64,000 bases of DNA, taken from Lepiota brunneoincarnata. Its lineage: Eukaryota > Basidiomycota > Agaricomycetes > Agaricales > Agaricaceae. The notes under the pieces are model-generated. The model saw nothing but the letters and a program-made list of their open reading frames with translations. It searched no databases and was not told where the DNA came from. The position numbers and the translations under genes are program-made. This document shows, piece after piece, positions 1-11,602 of the stretch (positions are counted from its first letter, which is position 1; each line of letters starts with the position of its first letter). The DNA lies in contig JAEBUN010000021.1 in NCBI GenBank assembly GCA_023014365.1, positions 496,001 through 560,000 on the forward strand, given 5' to 3'.

Positions 1-126
1 TCTCATGAGTCATTTCCAATGATATCATCCGCATAGGAGTGGGCCCGAATGACCAAATTACCACCCACTGTTGGAACACCTCATCAGCACACCTTGGCCA
101 ATACAAGGGAGGGAGCGAGAGAAAAC

Positions 127-427
127 CTACTGATGGCCCCAGTGGCCTCCGCGAGACCTGGACCTGCCCCAACCCCTGCCTCCGCCCCTACCCCTGGACC
201 AAGACCTTGACCAGGAGCGGCCTCTACCCACGGCCCCAGCTAGGGCTTCGGGAACGGCCTCTGCCAGCTTCCTCGCGACGCTCGACGGCGCGCCCAACGT
301 ACTCCTCGACCTCTCGGGCCGCAAGTGCCGCGTCCCCGGTGCCTGAAAATGGAGCCGGAGCAGCACCAATGGTGATGGCAAGAAGAGAGGTGACGATGAG
401 AAGCGCAAGAGAAGAGAGGATCTGCAT
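127..427 (-). CDS. Small secreted Arg/Trp/Gly-rich protein, frame break inside
   Basis: The protein starts MQILSSLALLIVTSLLAI and looks like a classical signal peptide ending near an AAPAP stretch, followed by a short acidic segment with dibasic ERRE that could be a Kex2-type processing site. The first frame stops at 224. A tail in the next frame, rich in RSWS, RGRGGGRGWG and RGGHWGHQ, runs to a stop at 127 and clearly continues the same composition. The two parts are joined either by a one-base shift near 225-240 or by an unrecognised tiny intron. No family is recognised. Small secreted peptides with such tails are common in Agaricomycetes, but a function cannot be read from the sequence. 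Confidence 0.45.
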
Positions 428-1995
428 TGAGGTTTAGAGCAGTGATCAAGGTTTGGTGTGTATGAGTGAAGAAACTTGGGAGGGTTTCTGGGTTCCATCC
501 CAATGCTTGAAAGGCGCGTTTTATACCTGCAGGAGGTGGTCAACATGTCCACGCACTTTACAAAATATCAACATTGGATTGGAGATAAAAAGCGGGGCCA
601 GGGATGTCCAGGTACAATCTCCGCAAGCGTTGCACTAACCCAAACTCCCCCGATGCCAGAGAACGAACTAGAAGATGAGCCATCGCCGATGACCATACCG
701 GTACTTTCAGAGCCCAGATACCTCTCCGGATCTCGGGGACTCTACTTGGTCGACTGTATGAAGAAGCGGTAGGGTTGACAGTAAGAGGAGGGGATAGCAT
801 CTATTAGCCCATAACTCGGTAACGTAAAAGCCCCCTTTGCTATCCCATGAGGCGTTAGTTAGCGGGCATTGTGCTCCCAGAGGCTCGGAAATTTCCCTCA
901 GGAAATACACTAAAATGCGTTGCTAAGCATCTTGGACGTGATAATTTGAATGCCAAGTTATATTACGAGGATGATTTTCGATCGAACGTGATTGATAGTC
1001 GTGGAGGTCAAAAAATGCAGGGAGGAGCGAAATATTAAGGCATCGTGCCAGCCTCCATCAGATGCATAATTCCCAGCGGAGAGCGTTTACTACTTACATA
1101 TTAAACATGTGTAGAGTTGTTGTTTGATGGCCTGGCCAGGCTGGTCTCGTGTAGCGGGCATAGAGGATTAGAACATCTTCGAGTGCCTGCGTGTCAGGTT
1201 ATTGGCTCTAGAAGGCTCTCCGTACCTTGCGAGGCACTCGGAGACAGGAAAATGAGGTTAAGAGTGGAGTTTCTAACAAACTTAGGCATGCACGAATGCC
1301 AGAAGCTATCAAAGAATGCTTCATGGCTCAGGCATGCCTGAGATTCCATATCATTCATGTCAGCGCTGGGATGCACGAGAATCAGCCGCTAGAACGACAT
1401 TTAGCGTGCACTCTACCAACGCTGCACGTCGCAAAGTCTCATCCAAAGCAACACCCTAGCATGATGCCAGCTAACGTTTTCTCATTTTGCCTCAACGAGT
1501 TTCAAAGGGAGAAATGCTAATTCATAAGCTTACACAAAAAAGAATAGCAGGATAACCAGGGGGATGTGTGAAGGTACAACATATATAAAAGTCGAACCCA
1601 AACGAAGGAAAAGACGCTATGCATGGGCGGCATACAGTCGGGCCGGTTGAGAAAATCCCATTCAAATAGGAGAGGAATGATGTCCGTTCAATCGCTGCAA
1701 CGACGTCTGGATGGGGGCCACGCAGAACGGAGACAACAAGGACAATGAGTATATGAGGCGGGCCGAAAATATGGAGCAGGACAGCACTGGAGGCAAGGAT
1801 AGTGGGTGTCTTGGCCAGAAGTTTGGAAAGCTGGGTATCCCTAGATTCGTCGAAGGTGAGGACGAGATCGCGCAGGTAAACCGTGAACGGTACAGCTGTG
1901 ATGAAAGGAACAGACGGAACGCCATAGCCAGCGCTCAGTGCTGGAAGGGAATGGAGATGACCACGAGGCAAGCCAAGCAGGATGGCCATGATTAA
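428..1995. other. No supportable gene
   Basis: This stretch has only short overlapping frames. The longest is a hydrophobic 155-residue frame on the minus strand (1522-1989). It has no recognisable motif and a long opposing frame at the same place, so I do not call it a gene. Confidence 0.5.
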
Positions 1996-2199
1996 GGTAG
2001 GAAGTTACTCTTTTTCTCCAGTGTCCTCAGCGCAGAACATTGGCACCCGTATTGAACCAAGGGAGGCTTCGAGCCGTAGCACATTTTTCCTATCGGACGG
2101 AGGGCAGCTCGAGCGAGTTGGTATTGCGTCCTCAAACCCACGATTGGTTTCACCTCTTCTTTTCCTCTGGCAGTCCTCGCCCGCATGAGGGGAACGAAT

Positions 2200-3120
2200 A
2201 GGTCCCAGATCCATCATCCGGAAGCGGTTCGCCTGCGTAGAAGCGGAGAGAGATGTATTGCGAAGTTTAACGCAGGGAGTAGATCGACCTTTGTCAGGCA
2301 CAGTTACAACGCTGTCATAGCCAGCTTGAACAAGGAGTGAACTAAAAGGACGCACAACATCTTCAAAAATTCGGAATTACTGGCAACATACAAAATCTTT
2401 GCCCGGAGACAGCATCAATAGACACTCCTAACACCTTGTCCCTCCCTTCTGTCTTGACCAACTGTTGCTTTCCCTCCTTTCCTTCCTCGAGGGCCCCCGT
2501 CGCATTCGTTTCGCCTGCGGTACTGATTCCGTGTGGGGTGAGATAGATTTGTGTAATGCCTCGGCCAGAGATCTGCCGCAGCTCGTTCACGGAACCATCT
2601 TGACAGCGAAGGTAGTCGACTGCGGAGCCCCGCGGCGGAAAGAGGCCTACGCATAACGTTGAGATCTAATTTACGTTTTGTAATACCGTTCCTATGGAGT
2701 GAAAAAAGAATCGCGAGCTGTCCTGCAAGTATGTCAGCATGGGGTGACGAAGATGTTTGTTACCCCCGCTCTACCCCCCAGCCCCCCCCCTCCTCGTTGA
2801 GTGCGCCAACGTACACTCCATTGATGACGCCCCCGTCCTCCGCGCTCCCAACGCGAGCCCCCAGAATGCACAGGATAGGAACATGCCAGAAATCGTGTGG
2901 GGTAGATCTGGCAACAAATATTCGTGAGCACACAGCACCAGGGCGGTCGTTGATCCGGTGCGTGGACGAAGTTCAAATGTAAGCAAGATATGCGCGATGA
3001 TTATGCGAAGGATTGTAGACCATTCATCTGCATGTTAGGAAATGAGTCCCAGGGAGCCAGCTAGGAACAACGTGCGCAGGCAAGTGGGAGATTCAGCGAC
3101 GGGAACATTGTCCCGTAACG
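2200..3120 (-). pseudogene. Degenerate duplicated segment, copy 1 (partner at 8100-9120)
   Basis: On the minus strand this segment and 8100-9120 can be aligned through most of their length. Shared peptides include an RPRTGSTT..VL..HEYLLPD block and an RPFSSLL..Q block. Frames shift between blocks in both copies, and stops differ. The best-conserved part reads as a hydrophobic stretch (LPHTISG.FLS.AFW), which suggests remains of a membrane protein gene. I do not recognise the family. The duplication belongs to the larger repeated surroundings of the NLR genes. Confidence 0.4.
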
Positions 3121-3149
3121 CATTTCGTGTACAAGCTAGAAGAGCATAT

Positions 3150-3640
3150 TTATGCACTGTTTGGTCAGCAACCCTCACGAATTGCGACTAAAGCTTGTCC
3201 TCGTTCGCACCATGAACACAACGAATGAGAATCGGCCCTGTAATACTGTGCACCTGGGTCAGTCCCCTGTCAGGCTTCTAGTCTTGTTGTTATGCGTACT
3301 AATTGGCGATGTGTTCCGGAATTTCCGGCTTTGTCGGACCCCTTTCAAAAGTTTGTGCGTGGCCTGCTTTTGGACGCGGTAGCATTTCGTTGACGACACT
3401 GGGGTTCCGACAAACCCACGAATATATGCAGCATATCGATGTCGGTAAGAGAGATTGAGGGTAAAACCGATACGGCACGGACCCCTTTGCTTCCCCCACT
3501 TCGAAAACATTCCCATCGCCGTCCGGTGGGCATATTGCCAAGCAAAGATAATCTGGGAGGATCAAGAAGGGACCCTTCTTGCTGGTCTGGATCGTCTTTT
3601 AAACGAGGTATCATGAGACCATGCAAATGATAGTGAGATC
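3150..3640. repeat. Dispersed segment A, three copies in the window
   Basis: A segment containing AAGCTTGTCCTCGTTC and, further on, ACAAACCCACGAATA recurs at about 10400-10930 and, truncated, at 13800-14045. Identity is high enough to follow by eye with small indels. Copies A and C each lie a few hundred bases upstream of an NLR-like gene. The segment is probably non-coding sequence carried along when the NLR block was duplicated. Confidence 0.65.
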
Positions 3641-4356
3641 ACGCTGGATCGGAGAGTGAGCCTGCTGCTTTCTCATGGCCCTGTTTCATCATTCAACTAG
3701 CCAAGGCTCGAAAGCTGGCTAGACAGAGCCTTCCGCATCTCCACTTGCTTCGTTGACTAGGGGCTGTGGCGGGTAAAGGGGCCTCCACGGAATCTCTTTC
3801 AAGCTGGTATCTCATAGCATCGCACCAGATAGAGCGACAGGAAAATGCGGTAGGGTTTGGAAAGCGATCGAGACGTGGATCGTGTAGGAATAACGAGGGC
3901 AATAACACATCACTCCAGCGGTGGTCAAGGAGAGAGGTGGACAAGAAAAACGTGGAGGCAAGCTACACGATGCATCATGTACGTATGCCTGCATTGTGAA
4001 TGCTTGTAGGTGAACGACAAAGGATTGCTCATTCATAAACAGTCGCCTTTGGGCCACAGAAGCGCTCGTGGCAATATGTATAAACGTGTACATCAGCAGC
4101 TATGAGGGAGCGACACGCCGGAGCACAGGTCACGATCCAACCCCATTCCGCACGGACCCAGTGGTTAGTCGCCTGCAGCAACAGAGCACCAAAAGAAAGA
4201 GCGGGGGAGCCGCCCACAACAAATGGAAAGATCTCGGGTCCAGATCCCGTGGGAAGGTCACCCCTGTAGAACCCAATGAGGCAGCATTAATAGCGCCCGG
4301 GAACTCAAGCTACGACCCCCACCCGACACACGGCCTTACAAGCCTCACCAACGACG

Positions 4357-7300
4357 ATGAGCGCTCACGGATTACCCACCACACCTGGCCTTGTTGTACA
4401 CTCGGCCAATCCACTCCCACAGAATCCAGAACCCAACGTCTCTACCACCGTTAGCCTAGCCGATACCGTATCAAAGATTGCGAAGGAGGTCGGCGAACTG
4501 CTCAAGGATCTACCATATGTGAAGGTGTTCGCGGGAGTTTTGCTTCAAATCATCAAGATCCGAGAGGTGCGCAAGCTTGCTGGAAAATGGGATGTCCATC
4601 TAACCGCATAACAGGAAATACAAACCGAGAAGGATCGGTCTCAGGAACTCATCGAGAAGATACTGGGCAGGTCAAGGGTCATTCTCTATGGCCTGCGCCA
4701 AGTTGCTGCATCAGCGAACAGGAACCAGCTGAAGGACACAGAGGACGAATTAGGAGAATACAGCAGGTAATAACATCCGATCTCTCTTCCCCTCTGCGGA
4801 TTAGCTCAATCACCGCTCAGTCTCCTTGAACGAATCTATGGCACGCTCACGACAAAGGCTTCGATAGGCATGAGGGGGAAATTTGACAAGCTCGTGAATC
4901 GGAATTCGAGGATCGAGACTCTGGCCAAGTACGACCGTCTTATCGATACCGTCCACGCGAATCTCAATGTATGTCCGGAATCCGCATTCATATTGCTTGT
5001 CCTCATCCGACCTCTGCAGAGCGGACTCCTATTCAAGCTCATCAATCTAACCCAACCCACTCAGGCATCTTCAGGTCCGGCCAGGTACAATAAACCTCAT
5101 CCTATCTGCATCTCACGTCCTGATTATTGCCCCTCTCCATTCAGTACTCTCTACAAGCCCATTCCTCGTGCAGATCAGATGATTGGGAGAGACGAAGAGA
5201 AATTCACGGTCATTGGAGTATTGCTGAACGACCCGTCGCCACGGGTCGCGATCTTGGGGACCGGCGGGATGGGTAAAAACGACACTCGCTCTCACTGCCA
5301 TACACGATCGTACGATAAGCGAGCGATACCCTTCGCGGTACTTTGTCTCCTGCGAGCCAATCACGTCGTTATCTGGCCTGATTTGGGAAATTGCTAATGC
5401 GCTGCATATCCCGACTTCCGAACGCAATGAAAACTTGACCAGCGTTGTTCTATCTCGGTTTAACGGAAGTACCATCCTATGCTTGGACAACTTTGAGAGC
5501 ATTTGGGAGGACGAGGCGATCCGACGGGACGTGGAGGACTTTTTATCTCACCTTGATTGCGTACCCGAACTCGCAATTATCATGACTATGCGCGGTACAC
5601 AGCGCCCTTCTGGAGTTGCCTGGTCCAAGCCATTACTCCCTCCCTTGAAGAAACTGAGCGACGGCGACTCGAAATTGATACTCGAAACGGCTCAGGTACC
5701 GGTGGACGAGTTCACCGAAAAATTGGTTCAAGTTTCCAATGGGATACCTCTTGCCATCAAGCTTATTGTTGCCCAATTACAAGAAGGGAACGAGAGCCCT
5801 GAATTATTGTGGGCGCGGTGGGAGCGGACACAGACGAAAGCCATAGGGACGGGTGTCAAGCACCGCTTATCCAATCTCGATGTATCCATTCATCTGTCAG
5901 TCCACAGTCCACGTATGCAAGCAGATCCAAATGCCATCCCGATTTTCGCCATGCTGTCGAGCCTCCCGGATGGGTTCCCGTGTCGACAAGAGGCCATTGA
6001 CGAACTCCAAAGCCACTTACCGGAAAACATCTGTGTTCAGGAGACATTGGTATCCCTGCAGCGGGTATCGCTCATCTACGTCGATGGAACTGAGGGAAGC
6101 CTCAGATATCGCATGTTTGTGCCGATTCGGGAGTTCGGCATGAAGATGGAGATGGGTCATTCCCTCGAGGACTACTTAGCCGCCTTCTACGCCAAGATGG
6201 TGCATCATTTTGCCAACTATAGGGATCCTGCTTGCCATGCTATAATTCCACCGGAACTTCTCAATATACACTCGGTGTTTGCGATGCTGCTTACGAAAGG
6301 CCGAGTAGACGAGAAGGTTGTGGAAGCTTCCATTGATTATACCCTCTGGCGCATTTATATGGACAATCCCACTTCGGAGATCATTGACTTGGCGCTGCAA
6401 CAGGAGGTGGTTGGGTCACCAGGGCTTACATGCGCAATGTATTTCAGCCTTGTCGCGTGTGTATTTGCGACAGGCTAAGCTAGCCGAAGCTGAGTCGTCT
6501 TTCACGAAAGCGATGGAGCTTCATCGACAGTCGCATAATGTGCTTGGTGAGGCCGATGCTGTCCAGAACCTGGGAGAAGTATACTTGCGACGGGCTAAAC
6601 TAGACGAGGCCGAGTCATCTTTCAAGAGAGCGATGGAGCTTCATCAGCAATCGCATTCGGTGCTTGGTGAGGCCTATGATGTCCAGATGCTGGGAGAAGT
6701 ATATTTGCGACGGTATAGGCTAGACGAAGCGGAGTTGTCCTTCAAGAAAGCGATGGAGCTTCATCAGCAGTCGCATTCCATGCTTGGTGAGGCCTACGAT
6801 CTCCAGAACCTGGGCCAAGTTTATTTGCGACGGGATCAGCTAGACGAGGCCGAGTCATCTTTCAAGAACGCGATTGAGCTTCATCAGCAGTTGCATGATG
6901 TGCTTGGTGAGGCCAATGATGTCCAGAACCTGGGCCAAGTATATTTGCAACGGGGTAGGCTAGACGAAGCAGAGTCGTCTTTCAAGAAAGCGGATTGAGC
7001 TTCACCAGCAGTCAGTATGATATACTTGGAGAGGCCAACGATGTCCAGAAGCTGGGACAAGTACATTTGCAACGGGATAAGCTAGACAAAGCCGAGTCAT
7101 CTTTCAAGAATGCGATGGAGCTTCATCAGCAGTTGCATGACGTGCTTGGTGAGGCCTATGATATCCAAAAGCTAGGACAAGTATATTTGCGACAGGATAA
7201 CCTAGACGATGCCGAGTCTTCTTTCACGAAAGCAATTGAACTTCACCAGCAGTCGCATTCCGTGCTTGGTGAGGCCACCGATGTCCAGAACCTGGGAGAA

Positions 7301-7576
7301 GTATATTTGCGATGGGATAAGCTAGACGAAGCCGAGTTGTTTTTCAAGAGAGCGATGGCGCTTCATCAACAATCACATTCCACCCTCGGTGAGGCTGGCG
7401 ACGCCCAGCTGCTGGGACAAGTGTACTTGGGCAGGGACAGGTTGGACGAAGCTGAGCAATATTTCACCCAAGCTCTTCTTCTTCATCGTCAATGCCACTC
7501 GGCACGGGATGAAACTGCGGACTTAGAGCTACTTGAGTGGGTTCAGAAGTGCAGGGAGACGTCGTCCGCAGCATAA
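4357..7576 (+). pseudogene. NLR-like STAND protein 1: helical N-domain, NB-ARC NTPase, TPR array (frame-broken)
   Basis: A fungal NOD-like receptor architecture. Exons are about 4357-4566, 4615-4766, 4821-4968, 5020-5084 and 5145 onward, with introns of 48-60 nt and good GT/AG ends; the start ATG is shared with paralog 2. An unrecognised helical N-terminal domain leads to the NTPase entry (MIGRDEEK), P-loop (GTGGMGK), a Walker B-like ILCLDNFESIW, the MTMRGTQRP sensor and the GIPLAIKL motif. From about 6455 come some nine 40-residue TPR units (LGEANDVQNLGQVYLRR type). An extra A in the AAAAA run at 5275-5279 breaks the frame inside the P-loop; further one-base insertions are near 6418, 6993 and 7010. 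Either a pseudogene or insertion errors; the residues between breaks are well conserved. Confidence 0.85.
6455..7500 (+). repeat. 120-bp tandem TPR-coding repeat of NLR 1
   Basis: The motif GGTGAGGCC recurs every 120 bp (about 6544, 6664, 6784, 6904, then shifted by small insertions to 7025, 7146, 7266 and 7386). Each unit encodes a 40-residue TPR. Neighbouring units are more alike than TPRs usually are, which suggests recent unit exchange. Confidence 0.9.
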
Positions 7577-8099
7577 AGCATTTTGGTACTTTGTGCATTA
7601 CCTCATGTTCCTCGTCTTTAATTACCTACCTTGTCATTTGTTTCATTGGAATGGCACATAATCTCTGTTCTATAAAAATTAAGACACATACAATATCGGC
7701 AAATACACAACGTGCTAACGAGCCAGAGGAAAAGGAACAAGTGAGAGAGATAGAGGAGAGTGGCGAAAGGGATTGACTCGGTATACTGGGCAAGCCAAAT
7801 GTCACGGTGGTACTACCCCCAATAGACAAGATGTATAGATATGCCAGGCAACCACATCGGCATTACCTCACTCCTCTGATGATAATCTCTTTCTGACTTC
7901 GTCACAGCTACTTGTGGCTCTCCTGGTTCCCAATTTGCCTCAATGTACGAGAGGTGGTTCCCAACTAGCCTGAGAGGTCAAACAAGCTTCTTATGTAGTT
8001 GGATATCTCAGTAGAGTGATGCTAGTAAGCGACCGTTTGAATACAAGGCCCTTGTCGGACTATTCCGTGGTCATCTGGTTGTCCGGACGTTCAATAATC
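7577..8099. repeat. Shared 3' flank of the NLR genes
   Basis: The sequence after the stop of NLR 1 matches the sequence after NLR 2 (17275-17640), for example around GTGAGAGAGAT.GAGGAGA and CTTCATCACA.CTACTTGT, and in part after NLR 3 (30115-30260). This puts the boundaries of the duplicated block outside the coding regions. No gene is seen here. Confidence 0.6.
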
Positions 8100-9120
8100 A
8101 TTTGAAATTGGAACATACGCCACCACTGGGAACAAAGCAATTCTCCCCGTGCCTGAGCCTGTTGAGAGCTGTATTTAACGCAGGGACTCCAGCGACCTTG
8201 CTCATGCACAGTTGAAAAACTGGTTTGACCAAGGAGTGAACTAAAGGGGCGCACAATATCTTCAGAACTTTCGGAGTTACTGGCAACATACGAAACCACC
8301 GCTTGGACAGTATCAGCAGACACTCCGAATAGCTAGTCCCTCCCTTCTGTCTTCACAAACTACTGCTTTTCCTCCTTTCCCTCCTCGAAGATTCCCACCA
8401 CATTTGCCTTGCCTGCAGTAATGATCTTGTGAAGCTGAGATAGATTTATGTAAAGCCCCAGTCGAAGATCTGTGACCGTGCGATTCCCGGCACCGGAATC
8501 CGCAAGCTGCAGCTCATTTTGCTCACAAAACCGTCTCGAAGGCGGGGAGAAAGTTCGAGTAGCCGAATGCAGAGCTCCGATGTAGAAGGAAACTAAGCCC
8601 ACGTGAAGACTAGCATAACGTTGGGGTCTAATTTACGCTTTTAGATACCATTTATACAGAGTGAGGAAAGAATCGCAAGCTGTTCTGCAGGTATGTTAGC
8701 ATGGGATGACGAAGATGTTTGTTACCTCCGCTCTACCCCACAGCCCCTACTTGTCGTTGAGTGCACCAACGTCCACTCCACTCACAACACCAAATGCGCC
8801 CGTCTTGCGTTCTTCCAGCACGAACTCCCAGAATGCAAAGGATAGGAAAATGCCAGAAATTGTGTGGGGTAGATCCGGCAATAAATATTCATGTGCGTAC
8901 AGCACTAGGACGGTCGTCGATCCGGTGCGTGGACGGAAATTCAAATGGAGCAAGATATTGGTGATATACACGATGATCATGCACAGGCGCGAATGATTGT
9001 AGTTTTCGACCACCATTCATCTGCATGTTGTTGGAAATGAGCACCAAGGAACCAGCTAGGAACAAAGCGGACAGCAAGTGGGAAGTTCAGCGACCAGAAT
9101 ATTGTGCTGTAGGAAAGAGT
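8100..9120 (-). pseudogene. Degenerate duplicated segment, copy 2 (partner at 2200-3120)
   Basis: This is the partner of 2200-3120, with the same order of conserved blocks: RPFSSLL near 8250, the GKANVVGIFEEGKEEKQ peptide near 8370, and the hydrophobic HEYLLPDLPHTISGIF peptide near 8850. The reading frame is somewhat longer than in copy 1, but it still has no continuous gene structure. The family is not recognised. Confidence 0.4.
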
Positions 9121-11602
9121 ATCATCCTCCAAGACAATCGTAAGGGCAAGGTGTGGTTGACGAAACAACCATGGGCTCGTCTTCTCGACCTCGTGAAACT
9201 GGGTACAAGTACAACTCCGTCGAGTGAGAGACTTGAGAAAGAGAGAGAGAGTGAGAGAGAGTGAAACTAAGGGGAAGAAACTTCAAGCTGGTTACGCTGT
9301 AGCCTGTCGGAGGTCTTATGGCAGCGGAGACATCCTCATTGTTGGGAGCTGAGGTATCTAAGTACAAATGTGCTACTTAAATACCTAAATGAAAATATGA
9401 TGCAGGGACGGATTCTGCACGTAGGCGAGTTTCCTCCCTCACAGCGCCGCAATGCATTCCCACGTACAAACTAGAAGGGCGTCGGCCAAGACCTCACAAC
9501 ATCTAAGTAATTGCCGCTGTGGGCTGCATGGACGAGTCTCCTAGTGAAGCGATCCATCATGCCGATCAATCGACCCAGCCGACCGCAGCGGTGAAGAGTG
9601 ATTAACCCTTCTAAACACAAAATAAATGCGAGCACGATCGAGTCCAACAATCGTTAGGCTTCAAGACCGACCAGGAGTGCCCACGGAGTCAAAGCGATGC
9701 AAGAACAAGGTGAAACGAATGGTGATCTCGAGAAAATGAGGCAGACAAATATTTTTAGAAGAGTCAAGGTTCGAGAGTTAATGAGAGCGATTTTAGACGA
9801 GCTCGAGTGCAAAGGATGGACAGTAAATTGACTGATCTTTAACTACAGGTTGTACAGGCCTTAAATACGAAAATTTATGGATTTTTGATGAATATCTCGG
9901 AGCAGGAAGAAGATAAAAGAAGCAATCTCAAAAGCAAAAGTAAAGTACAGTAAGACAACCTAAAACAAACACGAAACAGGGGTTAAATATATAGAGAATA
10001 CAAGTACATTACCATGACAGTGTGCAAGATGTAGAGAGGGATAAGAGAAGGAAATAGATTCATGGTACAACGAGACGAGACAGGAATGAAGAATTAAACA
10101 TAAGTTTCAAAACTAGAAGGTTGAAAAGAAGGGGGAATGGAGACAATAGATACTTAGTCCAAGATACGGATGGGTAGCTCGACAACAGGCACTCCAAACG
10201 TCGTTAGCGATCCGGTTAATTAGAATCACAAGAGATTGATGAGAGGTTGCCGTTTTCATGGGCAACCGAACTCACAATCTCTACAGCGGAGTGTCAAACC
10301 ATGCCGGGTTTACGATCAATATACGGAAGAATAGCTTGGCGCCTGTAAATTGAAGGAAATAAGGCTACCAGGCGAGGCATCGAGCCAGGTGCTCGACTTG
10401 TAAGCTGTGCACCGGTTGGTTAGGACTCATGAAATGTGGCTAAATCTCGTCCTCGTTCACGCCATGGACACAACGAATAAGGATCGCCCCTGGGGTGCTT
10501 TGCGTTTGGATCAGCCCTGGGCCAGGCTTCTAGACTTGGTTGTTATGCGTACTAATTGACGATATCTTCCAAAATTTCCGGCTCTGTCGGAACCCCCTTC
10601 AAATGTTTGTGTCTCCTGCTCTGGGATGTGGTAGTATTTCGTCGGCGACACCGGAGTTCTGACAAACCCACGAATAAATGCAGCATTGCTTGAAATGATC
10701 GCCACATCGAAGTGGGGACACCAAGGCCCCTCTTGTGCAGGAGCCAACCTATAAGGGGGGGATGGACGTCAGTAAAGAAATTGAGAGTGAAACAAACAAG
10801 ATACAGACCCGTTTGCTTCCCCTACTTCGAAAACATTCCCCATCGCCGTCCGGTAGACATGACGAAGAAGTTGGCAAGGGAAGGTAATTTGGAAGGATCA
10901 GTATTTGCGTCACCACCCAACTAGCCGAGGCTTGAAGGAACGTGGTAAGTACCAAATCTCAGTGCCTGATTATTCGGGTGCCCGTAGTTGGCCGGCCCCT
11001 GGTTGACCGGGATGTCCAGTGGGGTCTGGTTAGACCACCGAAACTCTCGGAACTCCTGAAGGATTTGACCTAGAGCTGTGTGTGACTGTGTGTCCATGTT
11101 CGCATTAGAAGGCCTAAGCACTCCCACAGTTCGGCTACCAGTATCTGAGGTTCAGTCCATTTCGTTAGGCTGTAAGGTGACACAATGCCTTGCTACGAGG
11201 TCATCGCACAAAGGAGGTTGGACCTATCTGAAGCACTAGCAAGGGAGATATCACTGCGTCCACAAATAGTTTGCCATCCTTGTGGAGGTCCTTGCCGTCC
11301 TGAAGGGAATCAAGTGCATTGTTTTCAGGAGGGAGCTAGCTAAACGGAGCTTCCACAGTCCTCACTTGCAAAGAACTCCCGCCCTTATCAGTCGGCTACG
11401 GGTATGGCGGGTGTTTGCACAGGGAATGCATACACCAAGCGTTACCATCGGCAATTTCGTTTTCTGCGACCATTGATGTGGAATGTCGAATGTAAGTAGC
11501 GACATCATCTGGGGTGCTCTATAAAAGTGGTTTCACTGTCATGATCAAATTACTACACGCTCCAATTACAGACATTCCACACAGAGTGTATCTCCTCGTT
11601 CA
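9121..11602. other. Gene-free stretch with repeats
   Basis: Contains a GA-rich microsatellite (9238-9263), an AT-rich tract at about 9630-10170 whose style resembles the repeats at 51.9-53.3 kb, and copy B of dispersed segment A (about 10400-10930). No open frame carries a recognisable domain. Confidence 0.5.

Noticed and set aside
1522..1989. A 155-residue hydrophobic frame on the minus strand
   Set aside because: No motif, a competing opposite-strand frame at the same place, and no splice or start context. I considered a P450 N-terminus but found no supporting block.
9238..9263. Short frames over the GA-rich tract
   Set aside because: Simple repeat; the frames have no protein character.
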